This document shows, piece after piece, positions 17,378 to 27,006 of a DNA stretch of 64,000 bases (position 1 is its first letter; every line of letters starts with the position of its first letter). A program made the translations under genes and the position numbers. Below the pieces are notes generated by a model. That model was not told the DNA's origin. It did no database searches and worked only from the letters and a program-made list of their open reading frames with translations. The stretch covers positions 248,001 through 312,000 of the forward strand of contig NZ_JHYS01000002.1 of NCBI RefSeq assembly GCF_000688255.1. Direction: 5' to 3'. The stretch is from Simplicispira psychrophila DSM 11588. GTDB taxonomy: Bacteria > Pseudomonadota > Gammaproteobacteria > Burkholderiales > Burkholderiaceae_C.

Positions 17378-19717
17378 TCAACCCAGCAGCCGCTCGGGGT
17401 TGGCGCCGAGTTTGGCCAGCGCGTCGCGGGTGGCACGCACCGTGAGCCCTTCTTCTTCCTGCGCCACCAGCAGCCCCGTCTGCAGATAGGCACCCAGGCG
17501 GTGCAATTGGATCAGGTAGGTACTGCCATCCATGGCAGCAAACAGGTGCAACTGCTTGCGTTGGCTGTGCCAGGCGTACTGCACCTGCGCGCTGGCGCCG
17601 TTGTGGTCCAGCGTGAACCAGGTGCCCAGTGGTAGTTCATACGCCCACTGCACCATGCCCTCTTCGACCGGGGAATCGTTGTCAGCGATGACGTGGATGG
17701 AAGAGGCGTCGATGCCGAGCATCATCTCGATGCTGTCGGCGTCCAGCGGAAAATCACCCATCACGGCGTCGTCAATGAAGTCTTCCAGATTTTCCAGGCG
17801 CTTGGCCATGGCTTCGATGTGCTCCTGGGGAATCGCCGCTGTTTTAGACAGGAAAGCTTCTGCCAGCGTGTCGGTCAGTATCTTGAGCTGGGTGTCTTGC
17901 GCCGTTCCGGCGACACCTGTCAGGGCCAGACCCTGGCGCAGGCGCTGCAGCAGCCCCGGCAGCCCCTGGATGACCTGGGTCCGATCGCTGCGACTGGGCT
18001 TGGCACTGGCCGCCCACACCAGATCGGCGGCCGTGCGTTTGAACACCACGGTATCGGCGTGATGGGCGCCATCGCGTACGGCCGACAAGGCCAGCACTTC
18101 AGCCCAGAACTTGAACAGAAAATCCCGGATCTCCTCGCGCACCGGCATGTCTTTGAGCATGGTGCGCAGCTCGATGGTGTACTGGATGGCCAGGGTTTCG
18201 CGCTGTTCAATCTGCTGCGCTACGCTGACCAGCTGCGAGGTGGATTTTTTCTCGGTCAGGAAATGCGCCAGAAATTTCTCAAACTCATCCAGTACCAATT
18301 GAAATACACGTCGCCCGGTTTCCGGGTACTGCTCGATGACCTGCACCACGCGGCGGATTTCGGCCTCCAGCGCCCCACCGCTGACGGCGGTGGTATCAAA
18401 GCCCAGCACACACGATCCCATGCGGTCGATCAGCTGGCGTGCCGGGTGGTTGAGATTGCTGAAAAACTCGGGCTCGGCCAGCGCAACCCGCAGCACCGGC
18501 ACCTGCAGGCGAGCAAACCATACCCGCACCGCGGACGGTATGCGGTCTTCTGCAAGAATGCTTTGAAACATGAGCGCCACCACCTCGATGATGGCTTTTT
18601 CGCTGTCGGTCGAGGCGGTCTGCTTGAATTTTTCCGAGCGCTGGCGCATGACCCCGGAGAGATGCGCCATGGCCGCCGGGCTGTAATCTTCGATGAACGA
18701 ACCCATGGTGCTGTAGTAGGTTTCTGCCTGCACCCGGTGCGCAGCCAGGGCATGTACCAGCGCACTCGATGCAGGCGGCGGATGGACCATGTCATAGCCG
18801 GTGGCTGGCTGCGTCAGAAAACGGCGCAACTGGCCCATGACGCCCTGCGCGCGCTGGCGTGCGCGCGCTAGCGGCGTCAGGCCCGAGGGCTGCGGGTACG
18901 GCGCGCCTAGCTGGCCGCCCGTGGGACGTTGGCTGTGTTCTGGCAACAGGCGGCCGTATCCCGAAGCCATGGTCGCGGGGTGCGCTGGCGCCCGTGCGGC
19001 CTGCGACTGCTCCAGTGGCTGTGACACCAGACCGCCAAATCCGGTGCCTGACGGGCCCGCTGCTGCGGACCCCGCTGGACGCTGCACCCGTACGCGCAAA
19101 TCCTGCTGGGGAGTGATGCCTTGTGCGGCCAGAAAATCGTTGCACTTCTGGTAGATGCGCTGCAACAGCTCTGCCAGGCTGCGCTGTAAAGGATCGATCA
19201 CCAGTTGCAACTCGGCGCGTGTCAGCGCCACCTGTATCCATTGTTCTACCAGCGTCAGGCAGATGGCCTCGGGTCGCAGAATATCGGTGCTGACCAGTTC
19301 CCCTTCTAGGACTTGCATGCGCAGGCGCAAGGGGTCAAAAGTGGTGCTGACATGCTCCATCACGATCAGAGCGATGCGCGAGGCAATGATCTTGTTTTCC
19401 ACCACATCGTCGCTGAGCAACGCAAAGTCCAGGGGGGGCGGAGCGTTCTGGCGTGAGTCTATGGCAGGCGCTAAACAAGCTTGCCAGGCTTTGGTCATAC
19501 CTTGCACCCAGTTGGCACGGTGCTTCTGGTACGCCGACCAAGCGTCGCGGCGCTCCTGCATGTCGCGCTGCGTGCCGGTTTGCGACATCAGCTCAGTCAA
19601 AAAATCCAGAATTGCTTGGTCCACGCCAGCCATGCCGCCGCACAGCCCCTCCACCACCTGCTGGCGCACGGTGCTGGCCAGACGGCGCTGTAAAGGAGAG
19701 GGGGCGGGTGGGTGCAT
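17378..19717 (-). CDS. DUF1631-family protein
   Basis: A 779-residue protein of the DUF1631 family, common in beta- and gammaproteobacteria and of unknown function. It opens MHPPAPSPLQRRLASTVRQQ and is rich in predicted helices. A linker of about 90 residues near positions 210-300 is rich in Ala, Gly, Pro and Ser. The region around 300-560 (MVHPPPASSALVHALAAHRV onward to LAHFLTEKKSTSQLVSVAQQ) carries the family pattern. The C-terminal part contains a PilZ-like stretch (GTWFTLDHNGASAQVQYAWH). I saw no signal peptide or membrane helix, so it is cytoplasmic. Convergent with dprA, 30 bases apart. Confidence 0.88.
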   Translation of the reverse strand: MHPPAPSPLQRRLASTVRQQVVEGLCGGMAGVDQAILDFLTELMSQTGTQRDMQERRDAWSAYQKHRANWVQGMTKAWQACLAPAIDSRQNAPPPLDFALLSDDVVENKIIASRIALIVMEHVSTTFDPLRLRMQVLEGELVSTDILRPEAICLTLVEQWIQVALTRAELQLVIDPLQRSLAELLQRIYQKCNDFLAAQGITPQQDLRVRVQRPAGSAAAGPSGTGFGGLVSQPLEQSQAARAPAHPATMASGYGRLLPEHSQRPTGGQLGAPYPQPSGLTPLARARQRAQGVMGQLRRFLTQPATGYDMVHPPPASSALVHALAAHRVQAETYYSTMGSFIEDYSPAAMAHLSGVMRQRSEKFKQTASTDSEKAIIEVVALMFQSILAEDRIPSAVRVWFARLQVPVLRVALAEPEFFSNLNHPARQLIDRMGSCVLGFDTTAVSGGALEAEIRRVVQVIEQYPETGRRVFQLVLDEFEKFLAHFLTEKKSTSQLVSVAQQIEQRETLAIQYTIELRTMLKDMPVREEIRDFLFKFWAEVLALSAVRDGAHHADTVVFKRTAADLVWAASAKPSRSDRTQVIQGLPGLLQRLRQGLALTGVAGTAQDTQLKILTDTLAEAFLSKTAAIPQEHIEAMAKRLENLEDFIDDAVMGDFPLDADSIEMMLGIDASSIHVIADNDSPVEEGMVQWAYELPLGTWFTLDHNGASAQVQYAWHSQRKQLHLFAAMDGSTYLIQLHRLGAYLQTGLLVAQEEEGLTVRATRDALAKLGANPERLLG

Positions 19718-19756
19718 GGCTGGACAGGATAAACGCAGAAACGCCCAGAGCCGCGA

Positions 19757-20716
19757 TCAGACGGTGGCGCCGGCGTTCGGGTCATCCGGATCTTGTGGTT
19801 CGCCTTCCTTGCGTACCGTTTTGACCAAATCTTCGCGCTTGACGCCCAGCCACATGGCAATCGAGGCGGCGACAAATACCGACGAGTAGATGCCAAACAG
19901 AATGCCCACCGTCAGCGCCAGTGCAAAGTAGTGCAGGCTCGGGCCACCAAAGAAGAACATCGACAACACCATCGCCTCGGTCGAGGCGTGGGTGATGATG
20001 GTGCGGCTCATGGTGCTGGTGATGGCGTGATCGATCACCTCGTGGGTGTTCATCTTGCGGTAGCGCCGGAAGGCCTCGCGGATCCGGTCAAAAATCACCA
20101 CCGACTCGTTCACCGAATAGCCCAGCACCGCCAGCACGGCCGCCAGCACCGAGAGCGAAAACTCCCACTGGAAGAAGGCAAAAAAGCCCAAGATGATGAC
20201 CACGTCGTGCAGATTGGCAATGATGGCGGCAACGCCAAACTTCCACTCGAAGCGCATTGCCAGATACACCACGATGCCGATGATCACCATGCCCAGTGCC
20301 ATCAGGCCGCCATGCACCAGTTCTTCGCCCACCTGCGGGCCGACAAACTCGGTGCGGCGCAACGTGGCTTCGGCGTCCGCTGCCTTCAGCGCGCCAATCA
20401 CCTGCTCGCTTTGCTGTGCCGAGGTCACGCCCTTTTGCACCGGCAGGCGAATCATCACGTCGCGCGCAGTGCCAAAATTTTGCACCTGCACATCGTTGTA
20501 GCCCAGCGCCGAGACGGTCGAGCGCACCTTGGCCAAGTCGGCCGGCTGGCTGTAAGCCACCTCCAGCACCGTGCCGCCGGTGAACTCCACCGACAGGTGC
20601 AGGCCGCGCGAGAACAGGAAGAACACGGCCAGCGCAAAGGTAATGAAGGAGATCGCGTTGAAAACCAACGCGTGCTTCATGAAAGGGATATCTTTTTTGA
20701 TGCGGAAGAATTCCAT
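19757..20716 (-). CDS. secF: Protein translocase subunit SecF
   Basis: A 319-residue inner membrane component of the SecDF-YajC complex, which uses the proton gradient to help Sec-dependent export. It opens MEFFRIKKDIPFMKHALVFN, followed by the first membrane helix, a periplasmic domain with LSVEFTGGTVLEV, and the conserved C-terminal membrane block including GYSVNESVVIFDRIREAFR and SMSRTIITHASTEAMVLSM. AAGGAGG stands eight bases before the ATG, an almost perfect ribosome site. It lies 12 bases after secD. The family and order are standard. Confidence 0.97.
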   Translation of the reverse strand: MEFFRIKKDIPFMKHALVFNAISFITFALAVFFLFSRGLHLSVEFTGGTVLEVAYSQPADLAKVRSTVSALGYNDVQVQNFGTARDVMIRLPVQKGVTSAQQSEQVIGALKAADAEATLRRTEFVGPQVGEELVHGGLMALGMVIIGIVVYLAMRFEWKFGVAAIIANLHDVVIILGFFAFFQWEFSLSVLAAVLAVLGYSVNESVVIFDRIREAFRRYRKMNTHEVIDHAITSTMSRTIITHASTEAMVLSMFFFGGPSLHYFALALTVGILFGIYSSVFVAASIAMWLGVKREDLVKTVRKEGEPQDPDDPNAGATV

Positions 20717-20728
20717 GGTCTTCCTCCT

Positions 20729-22624
20729 TTAGTGAGACTTGGCCACGGCCGTGGTGGTCGTGGTGTCGGCGTCGGGTTTCCAGATCTGACCGATGGACAC
20801 GCTCTTGAGTTTTTTCTTGCCGCCGTACCAGAGGTTGACCAGCCCGCGCGAGAAGAACACCGCCGAGAACATGCTGGTCAAAATACCAATGCAGTGCACC
20901 ACGGCAAAGCCGCGCACCGGGCCGGAGCCAAAGGCCAGTAAGGCCAGGCCGACGATCAGTGTGGTCACGTTCGAGTCCAAGATGGTGGCCCAAGCGCGCT
21001 CGTAGCCGGCATGGATGGCCATCTGCGGTGAGGCGCCTTCGCGCAGCTCTTCGCGGATGCGCTCGTTGATCAGCACGTTCGAGTCAATCGCCACACCAAT
21101 CGCCAGCGCCATGGCGGCAATGCCGGGCAGGGTCAGCGTGGCTTGCAGCATCGACAGCACCGACAGCAGCATCAGCACGTTGACGCCCAGTGCAAGGGTG
21201 GAGATCACGCCAAACAGCAGGTAGTACAGGCACATGAAAGTCGCCACCGCCAACAAGCCCCAGACCACGCTGTTGATACCGCGCTCAATATTGTCGGCAC
21301 CCAGGCTCGGGCCAATGGTGTATTCCTCAATGATTTCCATCGGCGCAGCCAGCGAGCCAGCGCGCAGCAGCAAGGAGGTGTCGTTGGCTTCGGTCGAGGA
21401 CATGCGGCCAGAAATCTGTACACGGCCACCGCCAATTTCGGCGCGGATCACCGGAGCCGTCACCACTTCGCCCTTGCCCTTTTCAAACAGCACGATGGCC
21501 ATGCGTTTGCCGACGTTCTCGCGCGTGATGTCTTTGAAGATGCGCGAGCCCTTGGCGTCCAGCGTCAGGTTGACGGTGGCTTCCTGGGTCTGGCTGTCAA
21601 AGCCGGGCTGGGCGTCGGTCAGGTTCTCGCCGGTCAGCACCACCTGCTTCTTGACGATCACCGGCTGGCCATTGCGGTCGAGGTATTTTTCATCGCCAAA
21701 CGGTACCGGGCCGGAGCCCATTTCCGCCGCGCGTGCCTCGGTACCTTCGTCCACCATGCGCACTTCCAGCGTGGCGGTACGGCCCAGAATGTCTTTGGCC
21801 TTGGCGGTGTCCTGCACGCCGGGCAGCTGCACCACGATGCGGTCCAGGCCCTGCTGCTGGATCACCGGCTCGGCCACGCCTAGCTCGTTGATACGGTTGT
21901 GCAGCGTGGTGATGTTCTGCTTGAGCGCCTGGTCCTGCACACGGCGTAGGGCTTCGGGCTTGATGGTGGCGGTGAGTCGGAACTCGCTGCCGTCGGCGCT
22001 GCTGGTGCTTTGCAGATCGGGGAACTGGTCGGCGATCAGATTGCGCGTGGCCAGTTGAGTGGCCTCATCGCGCACCCGTATGTCAATGGTCTGGCCATTG
22101 CGGCTGATGCCGCCGTGGCGAATATTCTTGTCGCGCAAGGCGCTGCGGATATCGCCAGCGTACGACTCGGCCTTTTTGGTCAGCGCCGCCTGCATGTCCA
22201 CCTGCAGCATGAAATGCACGCCACCGCGCAAGTCCAGGCCCAGGTACATCGGCGCGGCATGGATGGCGGTCAGCCAGGCGGGCGAACGCGATACCAGATT
22301 GAGCGCGACGATATACATCGGGTCCGACGGATCGGGCACCAGTGCCTTCTGAATGGCGTCCTTGGCCTTGAGCTGGGTGTCGGGCGTGTCAAAACGCGCC
22401 CGCACCGAGGTGCCTTCCAGACCGATCAGGTCGGGCTTGACGCCGGCGGCGTCCAAGGCGGACTGCACGCGTTGCAGCACCGCCGTATCGACCTTGACGG
22501 TGGCTTTGGCCGAAGACACCTGCACAGCTGGCGCCTCACCAAAAAAATTGGGCAGGGTGTACAAAATCCCCACCAACAGCGCGACCACAATGATCGCGTA
22601 CTTCCAGACCGGGTAACGGTTCAT
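20729..22624 (-). CDS. secD: Protein translocase subunit SecD
   Basis: A 631-residue inner membrane protein of the SecDF-YajC complex. It opens MNRYPVWKYAIIVVALLVGILY, giving the first helix, and has the large periplasmic region with LGLDLRGGVHFMLQVDM, RVDELGVAEP-like RINELGVAEPVIQQQG and VQLPGVQDTAKAKDILGRTA. The C-terminal membrane block contains MALAIGVAIDSNVLINERIREELREG, with the conserved D-x-N motif (given here in part). The short C-terminal tail is rich in threonine. It lies between yajC and secF. Confidence 0.97.
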   Translation of the reverse strand: MNRYPVWKYAIIVVALLVGILYTLPNFFGEAPAVQVSSAKATVKVDTAVLQRVQSALDAAGVKPDLIGLEGTSVRARFDTPDTQLKAKDAIQKALVPDPSDPMYIVALNLVSRSPAWLTAIHAAPMYLGLDLRGGVHFMLQVDMQAALTKKAESYAGDIRSALRDKNIRHGGISRNGQTIDIRVRDEATQLATRNLIADQFPDLQSTSSADGSEFRLTATIKPEALRRVQDQALKQNITTLHNRINELGVAEPVIQQQGLDRIVVQLPGVQDTAKAKDILGRTATLEVRMVDEGTEARAAEMGSGPVPFGDEKYLDRNGQPVIVKKQVVLTGENLTDAQPGFDSQTQEATVNLTLDAKGSRIFKDITRENVGKRMAIVLFEKGKGEVVTAPVIRAEIGGGRVQISGRMSSTEANDTSLLLRAGSLAAPMEIIEEYTIGPSLGADNIERGINSVVWGLLAVATFMCLYYLLFGVISTLALGVNVLMLLSVLSMLQATLTLPGIAAMALAIGVAIDSNVLINERIREELREGASPQMAIHAGYERAWATILDSNVTTLIVGLALLAFGSGPVRGFAVVHCIGILTSMFSAVFFSRGLVNLWYGGKKKLKSVSIGQIWKPDADTTTTTAVAKSH

Positions 22625-22697
22625 GATCGCGCTTCTACCTCAGGAACAATGGACGCAGCGTACCGGCTGGCGCGCCGCAAAAACAGGGCGCAGCCCT

Positions 22698-23033
22698 TTA
22701 TTTGAGGGAGCCTTTGGGCAGCACTTGGGCCACGGCCTGGCGCTGCATTTGCACTTCGACGCCATTGGCAATTTCGACATACACATATTGGTCAGTGATG
22801 CGCGCAACCCGGCCCATGATGCCGCCGCCAGCCACCACTTCATCGCCCTTGCCCAGCGCATCGATCATGGCGCGGTGCTCTTTCTGGCGTTTCATCTGGG
22901 GCCGGATCATGACGAAGTACAGCACCAGAAACATCAGCACCAGCGGCAACATGCCGGTGATGGTGGACATCATGTCGCCGCCTGCCGCCGCAGCAGCAGG
23001 GGCAGTTTGGGCAAAAGCAGAAGAAATCAGCAC
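22698..23033 (-). CDS. yajC: Preprotein translocase subunit YajC
   Basis: A 111-residue small inner membrane partner of SecDF. The chosen start is the GTG at 23031-23033, because GTTGGAG precedes it and the length then equals that of known YajC proteins; the frame is open much further upstream. The product begins (M)LISSAFAQTAPAAAAAGGD, contains a single membrane helix (LPLVLMFLVLYFVMIRPQMK) and the conserved LGKGDEVVAGGGIMGRVARI stretch. First gene of the yajC-secD-secF operon; tgt and queA, often upstream, are absent. Confidence 0.94.
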   Translation of the reverse strand: MLISSAFAQTAPAAAAAGGDMMSTITGMLPLVLMFLVLYFVMIRPQMKRQKEHRAMIDALGKGDEVVAGGGIMGRVARITDQYVYVEIANGVEVQMQRQAVAQVLPKGSLK

Positions 23034-23184
23034 GGGGGAACTCCAACAGAGGGGGCTAAACGAAAAACGCCTGACCCGACTGGCGTGGGAACGCCGGCCG
23101 GGCCGGAAAGGAAAGATTGTATGCGGCGCCCTGCACGCTGTCGCCGGGCACCCCTGGCGACCGGATGGAGGGACAGAAAAATAG

Positions 23185-23256
23185 GTCAAAAAGGCTTGTA
23201 TCCCTTATTTAGCAAGCGCTCATAGCTATTTTTTTAATAGCTTGTGGTGCTTGCTC
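23185..23256. repeat. Dispersed palindromic repeat copy
   Basis: Two adjoining partial arms (GCAAGCGCTCATAGCTATTT and AATAGCTTGTGGTGCTTGC) between yajC and the indolepyruvate oxidoreductase gene. The family core ATAGCT next to a GCGC-like sequence is present in both. Confidence 0.65.
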
Positions 23257-23263
23257 CTGGCGC

Positions 23264-26200
23264 TCAGGCTGCAGCCTGCAGGGGTGTTGGCTGGCGCCAC
23301 TGTGCCATCAGGCCGACCCATTTGGCGCGTGCGGCGACCAGATGGCGCTCCTTGACATGGCCGTAGCCGCGAATGTCTTCGGGGATGCGCGCAATGCTTG
23401 CCGCCAGCGCCAGCCGCTCGGCGGTGAGGCCGGTCAGCAGTTCGTCGATACAGGCGCGGTATTCGGCAATCAGCGCACGCTCCATTTGGCGTTCCTCGGT
23501 TTTGCCGAAGATATCGAGTGCCGTGCCACGCAAACCTTTCAGGCGCGTCAGCACGCCAAAGGCGCTGCGGACCCAGGGGCCAAACGACTTTTTGACCAGC
23601 TCGCCCTGGTCGTTCCTCTTGGCTGTCAGCGGCGGCGCCAGGTGGTGGACGATCTTGTAATCGCCCTCGAACAGGTCGGCGATCTTGTCGGTGAAGGCTT
23701 GATCGGTGTGCAGCCGCGCCACCTCGTATTCGTCCTTGTAGGCCATCAGCTTGAACAGGTAGCGCGCCACGGCTTCGCTGAACTGCGTGCTGCTGCCGAG
23801 TTTGGCTTCGGCGGCTTGGACCTTGGCCACAAACGCCACATAGTCGGCCGCATAAGCGGCGTTCTGGTAGCCGGTGAGGAATTCGGTGCGCAGCGCCACG
23901 GTGCTGGCCAGCGTCGGTTTTTTGACGAACGCGATGACTTGCGTCGGTTGCAGTAGTTTTTGCACCGCCGCCAAGTCGTTCGCGCAGCGCCGGCCCCACT
24001 CAAACGCTGCCTGGTTATTGGCGACCTGCACGCCGTTCAACTCCATCGCACGCATCAGCGCGGCGAGCGACAGCGGAACACGGCCCTTTTGCCAGGCAAA
24101 GCCGAGCAGCAGCGGGTTGGTGTAAATGCTGTCGCCCAGCGCTTGTACTGCTACCTGCTCGGCATCAAAACTGCCCACTCCTTCAGCGCCGACTGCAGCG
24201 GCGACGGCGCTCTCGCACTGGCCACCGGGAAACTGCCAGTCCGGATTGGTCACAAAGGCCGCGGTCGGCGTGCCATGCGTGTTCAGCGCCACATAGGTGC
24301 GGCCCGGTTGCATCACCGCCAGCGTGGCTTTGTTGGCGGCGACGATGGAGTCGCAGCCAATCACCAGGTCGGCCTTGGCGGTATCGACCTTGGTGGTGTA
24401 GATGGCTTCGGGCGTGTTGGCGATCTGGATATGGCTCCAGGTGGCGCCGCCCTTTTGCGCCAAGCCGCCAGCGTCTTGCGTGATCACGCCCTTGCCGTCC
24501 AAGTGCGCCGCCATGCCCAATAGCGAGCCAATGGTGATGACACCGGTGCCGCCGACACCGCCGACGACGATGCCCCAGGCCGCGTCAGCGTTGGGCAGCG
24601 TGGGCAGGGGGATGGCCGGCAGACTGGATAACAAGTCGCTCTTCTTTTCCTTCTTCGGCTTTTTCAGTTGGCCGCCTTCGATGGTGACAAAGCTGGGGCA
24701 AAAACCGTTGACGCAGGAATAGTCCTTGTTGCAGGTGCTTTGGTTGATGCGGCGCTTGCGGCTCAGTGGGGTTTCGACCGGCTCCACGCTCAGGCAGTTG
24801 CTTTTAGTCGAGCAGTCGCCGCAGCCCTCGCACACCGCCTCGTTGATGACCACCACCTTGTCGGGTGTGGCGAGCTGGCCGCGTTTGCGGCGCCGGCGCT
24901 TTTCGGTGGCGCAGGTCTGGTCGTAGATCAGTACGCTGCAGCCTTGAACCTCGCGCAGCTCGCGTTGCAGGCGGTCCAGCTCATCGCGGTGGTGCACCGT
25001 GACGCCGGTGGCTAGCGGCGCGCCGGCGTATTTCTCCGGTTCGTCGGTGACGATGAGGAGTTTTACGGCGCCCTCGGACAGCACGCTGTTCATGATCTGC
25101 AGCACCGAATGGCCCTCGGGCCGCTCGCCGACCTGTTGGCCGCCGGTCATGGCGACGGCGTCGTTATAGAGAATCTTGTAGGTGATGTTGACGCCGGAGG
25201 CAATGCTCTGGCGGATCGCCAGCAGGCCGCTGTGGAAGTAGGTGCCGTCGCCCAGATTGGCGAACACATGCGCCTCCTTGGTGAACGGTGCCTGACCCAC
25301 CCAGGTCACGCCCTCGCCGCCCATTTGTGTGAAGGTGCTGGTCGATCTGTCCATCCACACCGTCATGTAGTGGCAACCAATGCCGGCCACGGCGCGGCTG
25401 CCTTCGGGTACGCGCGTGCTGGTGTTGTGCGGACAGCCGCTGCAAAACCAGGGCGCGCGCTCGGTGCTGGTCTGGCTTTGCACCTCAATCAGCGCGCGCT
25501 CCTTGGCGTCCAGGACAGCCAGACGGCTGTCCATGCGCGCAGCAATGTCGCTGGGCACGCCCAGCTTGTGCAGGCGCTTGGCAATGGCGCGCGCAATGAT
25601 GGCCGGCGTCAGATCGGCCTTGGCGCGCAGCAGCCAATTTTCGCTAGGATTTGAGCGCGACCATTCGCCGCCGGAGGCATCGCCTTCTGGCTCATCAAAC
25701 TTGCCCAGCACCGTGGGGCGCACATCAGCGCGCCAGTTGTACAGCTCTTCCTTGAGCTGGTATTCGATGACCTGGCGCTTTTCTTCGACCACCAAAATCT
25801 CTTGCAGACCTTGGGCAAAGTCACGCGTGATGGTGGCTTCGAGCGGCCAGACCACGTTGACCTTGTGCAGGCGGATGCCCAGCTGGCGGCAGGTGGCGTC
25901 GTCCAGCCCCAGATCGACCAGCGCTTGGCGCGTGTCGTTGTAAGCCTTGCCGCTGGCGATGAGGCCGAAGCGATCCTGCGGGCTTTCAATGACGTTGTAG
26001 TTCAGTTTGTTGGCGCGCACATAGGCCAGCGCCGCGTACCACTTGTAGTCCATCAGCCGTGCTTCTTGTTCCAGCGGCGCGTCCGGCCAGCGGATGTGCA
26101 GGCCGCCGGGCGGCATGGCGAAGTCTTCGGGTAGGACGATCTTGACCCGGTCGGGATCGACCAGGATGCTGCTGGACGACTCCACCACCTCCTGAATCGT

Positions 26201-26833
26201 CTTCATGCCCGACCACAGGCCGGAAAAACGGCTCATGGCAAAGGCGTGCAGCCCCATGTCGAGGATGTCTTGCACATTGCTCGGGAAGAACACCGGCGTG
26301 CCACAGGCCTTGAAGATATGGTCGCTTTGGTGCGCCGCCGTGCTGCTCTTGCTGATGTGGTCGTCGCCGGCAATGGCAATCACACCACCGTGCTTGGCCG
26401 TGCCGGCCATGTTGGCGTGCTTGAACACGTCCGAGCAGCGGTCCACGCCTGGGCCTTTGCCGTACCAGATGCCAAACACGCCATCGTATTTTTTGCTCTG
26501 CGGGTACAGATCGAGCTGCTGCGTGCCCCAGACGGCGGTGGCGCCCAGTTCTTCATTCACGCCCGGCTGAAAGACGATGTGGTTGTCGGCCAGGTGTTTT
26601 TTGGCGGCCCACAGCGCTTGGTCGTAGGTGCCGAGCGGGCTGCCGCGGTAGCCGCTGATGAAGCCGGCGGTGTTGAGGCCTGCGGCGGCGTCGCGCTGGC
26701 GCTGCAGCATCGGCAGACGCACCAAGGCTTGCACGCCGCTCATGAAGGCGCGGCCTTGCGGCAGGGCGTATTTGTCGTCGAGCGAGACGGTTTCGAGGGC
26801 CTTGCGGACGGATTCGGGCAAAGGGGCGTTCAT
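23264..26833 (-). CDS. Indolepyruvate ferredoxin oxidoreductase, fused alpha-beta
   Basis: A 1189-residue 2-oxoacid oxidoreductase that would decarboxylate aryl or branched 2-oxoacids to acyl-CoA with thiamine diphosphate and ferredoxin. The start MNAPLPESVRKALETVSL is preceded by GGAG at eight bases. In order: pyrimidine-binding domain (FISGYRGSPLGTYDQALW near residue 50), thiamine diphosphate domain with GDGTYFHSG and NDAVAMTGGQ around 560-600, a ferredoxin-like cysteine cluster CEGCGDCSTKSNC plus CNKDYSCVNGFCPSF around 685-735, and a gamma domain GVGGTGVITIGSLLGMAAHL from about 770. This fused form is typical of proteobacteria. A divergent Lrp-family gene probably regulates it. Confidence 0.95.
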   Translation of the reverse strand: MNAPLPESVRKALETVSLDDKYALPQGRAFMSGVQALVRLPMLQRQRDAAAGLNTAGFISGYRGSPLGTYDQALWAAKKHLADNHIVFQPGVNEELGATAVWGTQQLDLYPQSKKYDGVFGIWYGKGPGVDRCSDVFKHANMAGTAKHGGVIAIAGDDHISKSSTAAHQSDHIFKACGTPVFFPSNVQDILDMGLHAFAMSRFSGLWSGMKTIQEVVESSSSILVDPDRVKIVLPEDFAMPPGGLHIRWPDAPLEQEARLMDYKWYAALAYVRANKLNYNVIESPQDRFGLIASGKAYNDTRQALVDLGLDDATCRQLGIRLHKVNVVWPLEATITRDFAQGLQEILVVEEKRQVIEYQLKEELYNWRADVRPTVLGKFDEPEGDASGGEWSRSNPSENWLLRAKADLTPAIIARAIAKRLHKLGVPSDIAARMDSRLAVLDAKERALIEVQSQTSTERAPWFCSGCPHNTSTRVPEGSRAVAGIGCHYMTVWMDRSTSTFTQMGGEGVTWVGQAPFTKEAHVFANLGDGTYFHSGLLAIRQSIASGVNITYKILYNDAVAMTGGQQVGERPEGHSVLQIMNSVLSEGAVKLLIVTDEPEKYAGAPLATGVTVHHRDELDRLQRELREVQGCSVLIYDQTCATEKRRRRKRGQLATPDKVVVINEAVCEGCGDCSTKSNCLSVEPVETPLSRKRRINQSTCNKDYSCVNGFCPSFVTIEGGQLKKPKKEKKSDLLSSLPAIPLPTLPNADAAWGIVVGGVGGTGVITIGSLLGMAAHLDGKGVITQDAGGLAQKGGATWSHIQIANTPEAIYTTKVDTAKADLVIGCDSIVAANKATLAVMQPGRTYVALNTHGTPTAAFVTNPDWQFPGGQCESAVAAAVGAEGVGSFDAEQVAVQALGDSIYTNPLLLGFAWQKGRVPLSLAALMRAMELNGVQVANNQAAFEWGRRCANDLAAVQKLLQPTQVIAFVKKPTLASTVALRTEFLTGYQNAAYAADYVAFVAKVQAAEAKLGSSTQFSEAVARYLFKLMAYKDEYEVARLHTDQAFTDKIADLFEGDYKIVHHLAPPLTAKRNDQGELVKKSFGPWVRSAFGVLTRLKGLRGTALDIFGKTEERQMERALIAEYRACIDELLTGLTAERLALAASIARIPEDIRGYGHVKERHLVAARAKWVGLMAQWRQPTPLQAAA

Positions 26834-26969
26834 GGGTGTGTCTCCGGGGGGGGCGTGCGGGGTAACGGCCTTGTAGGTCGGTGGTGGGCACGCAAATAGG
26901 CGCAGATAAGGCAAGGAGTTTAGGCAGCTTGGCGCGACAAGTGCTTGCGTTTTCGTGCCATGTTTACCC

Positions 26970-26997
26970 TTGTTTTGGCAATAATCTTTCTTAAAAT
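26970..26997 (+). promoter_or_regulatory. Possible promoter of the Lrp-family gene
   Basis: TTGTTT at 26970 and TAAAAT at 26992 are 16 bases apart and resemble -35 and -10 boxes. The start codon at 27007 follows so closely, without a ribosome site, that the message may be leaderless. Also visible is the spaced inverted pair TTGGC/GCCAA. Confidence 0.35.
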
Positions 26998-27006
26998 AGC
27001 CAAATA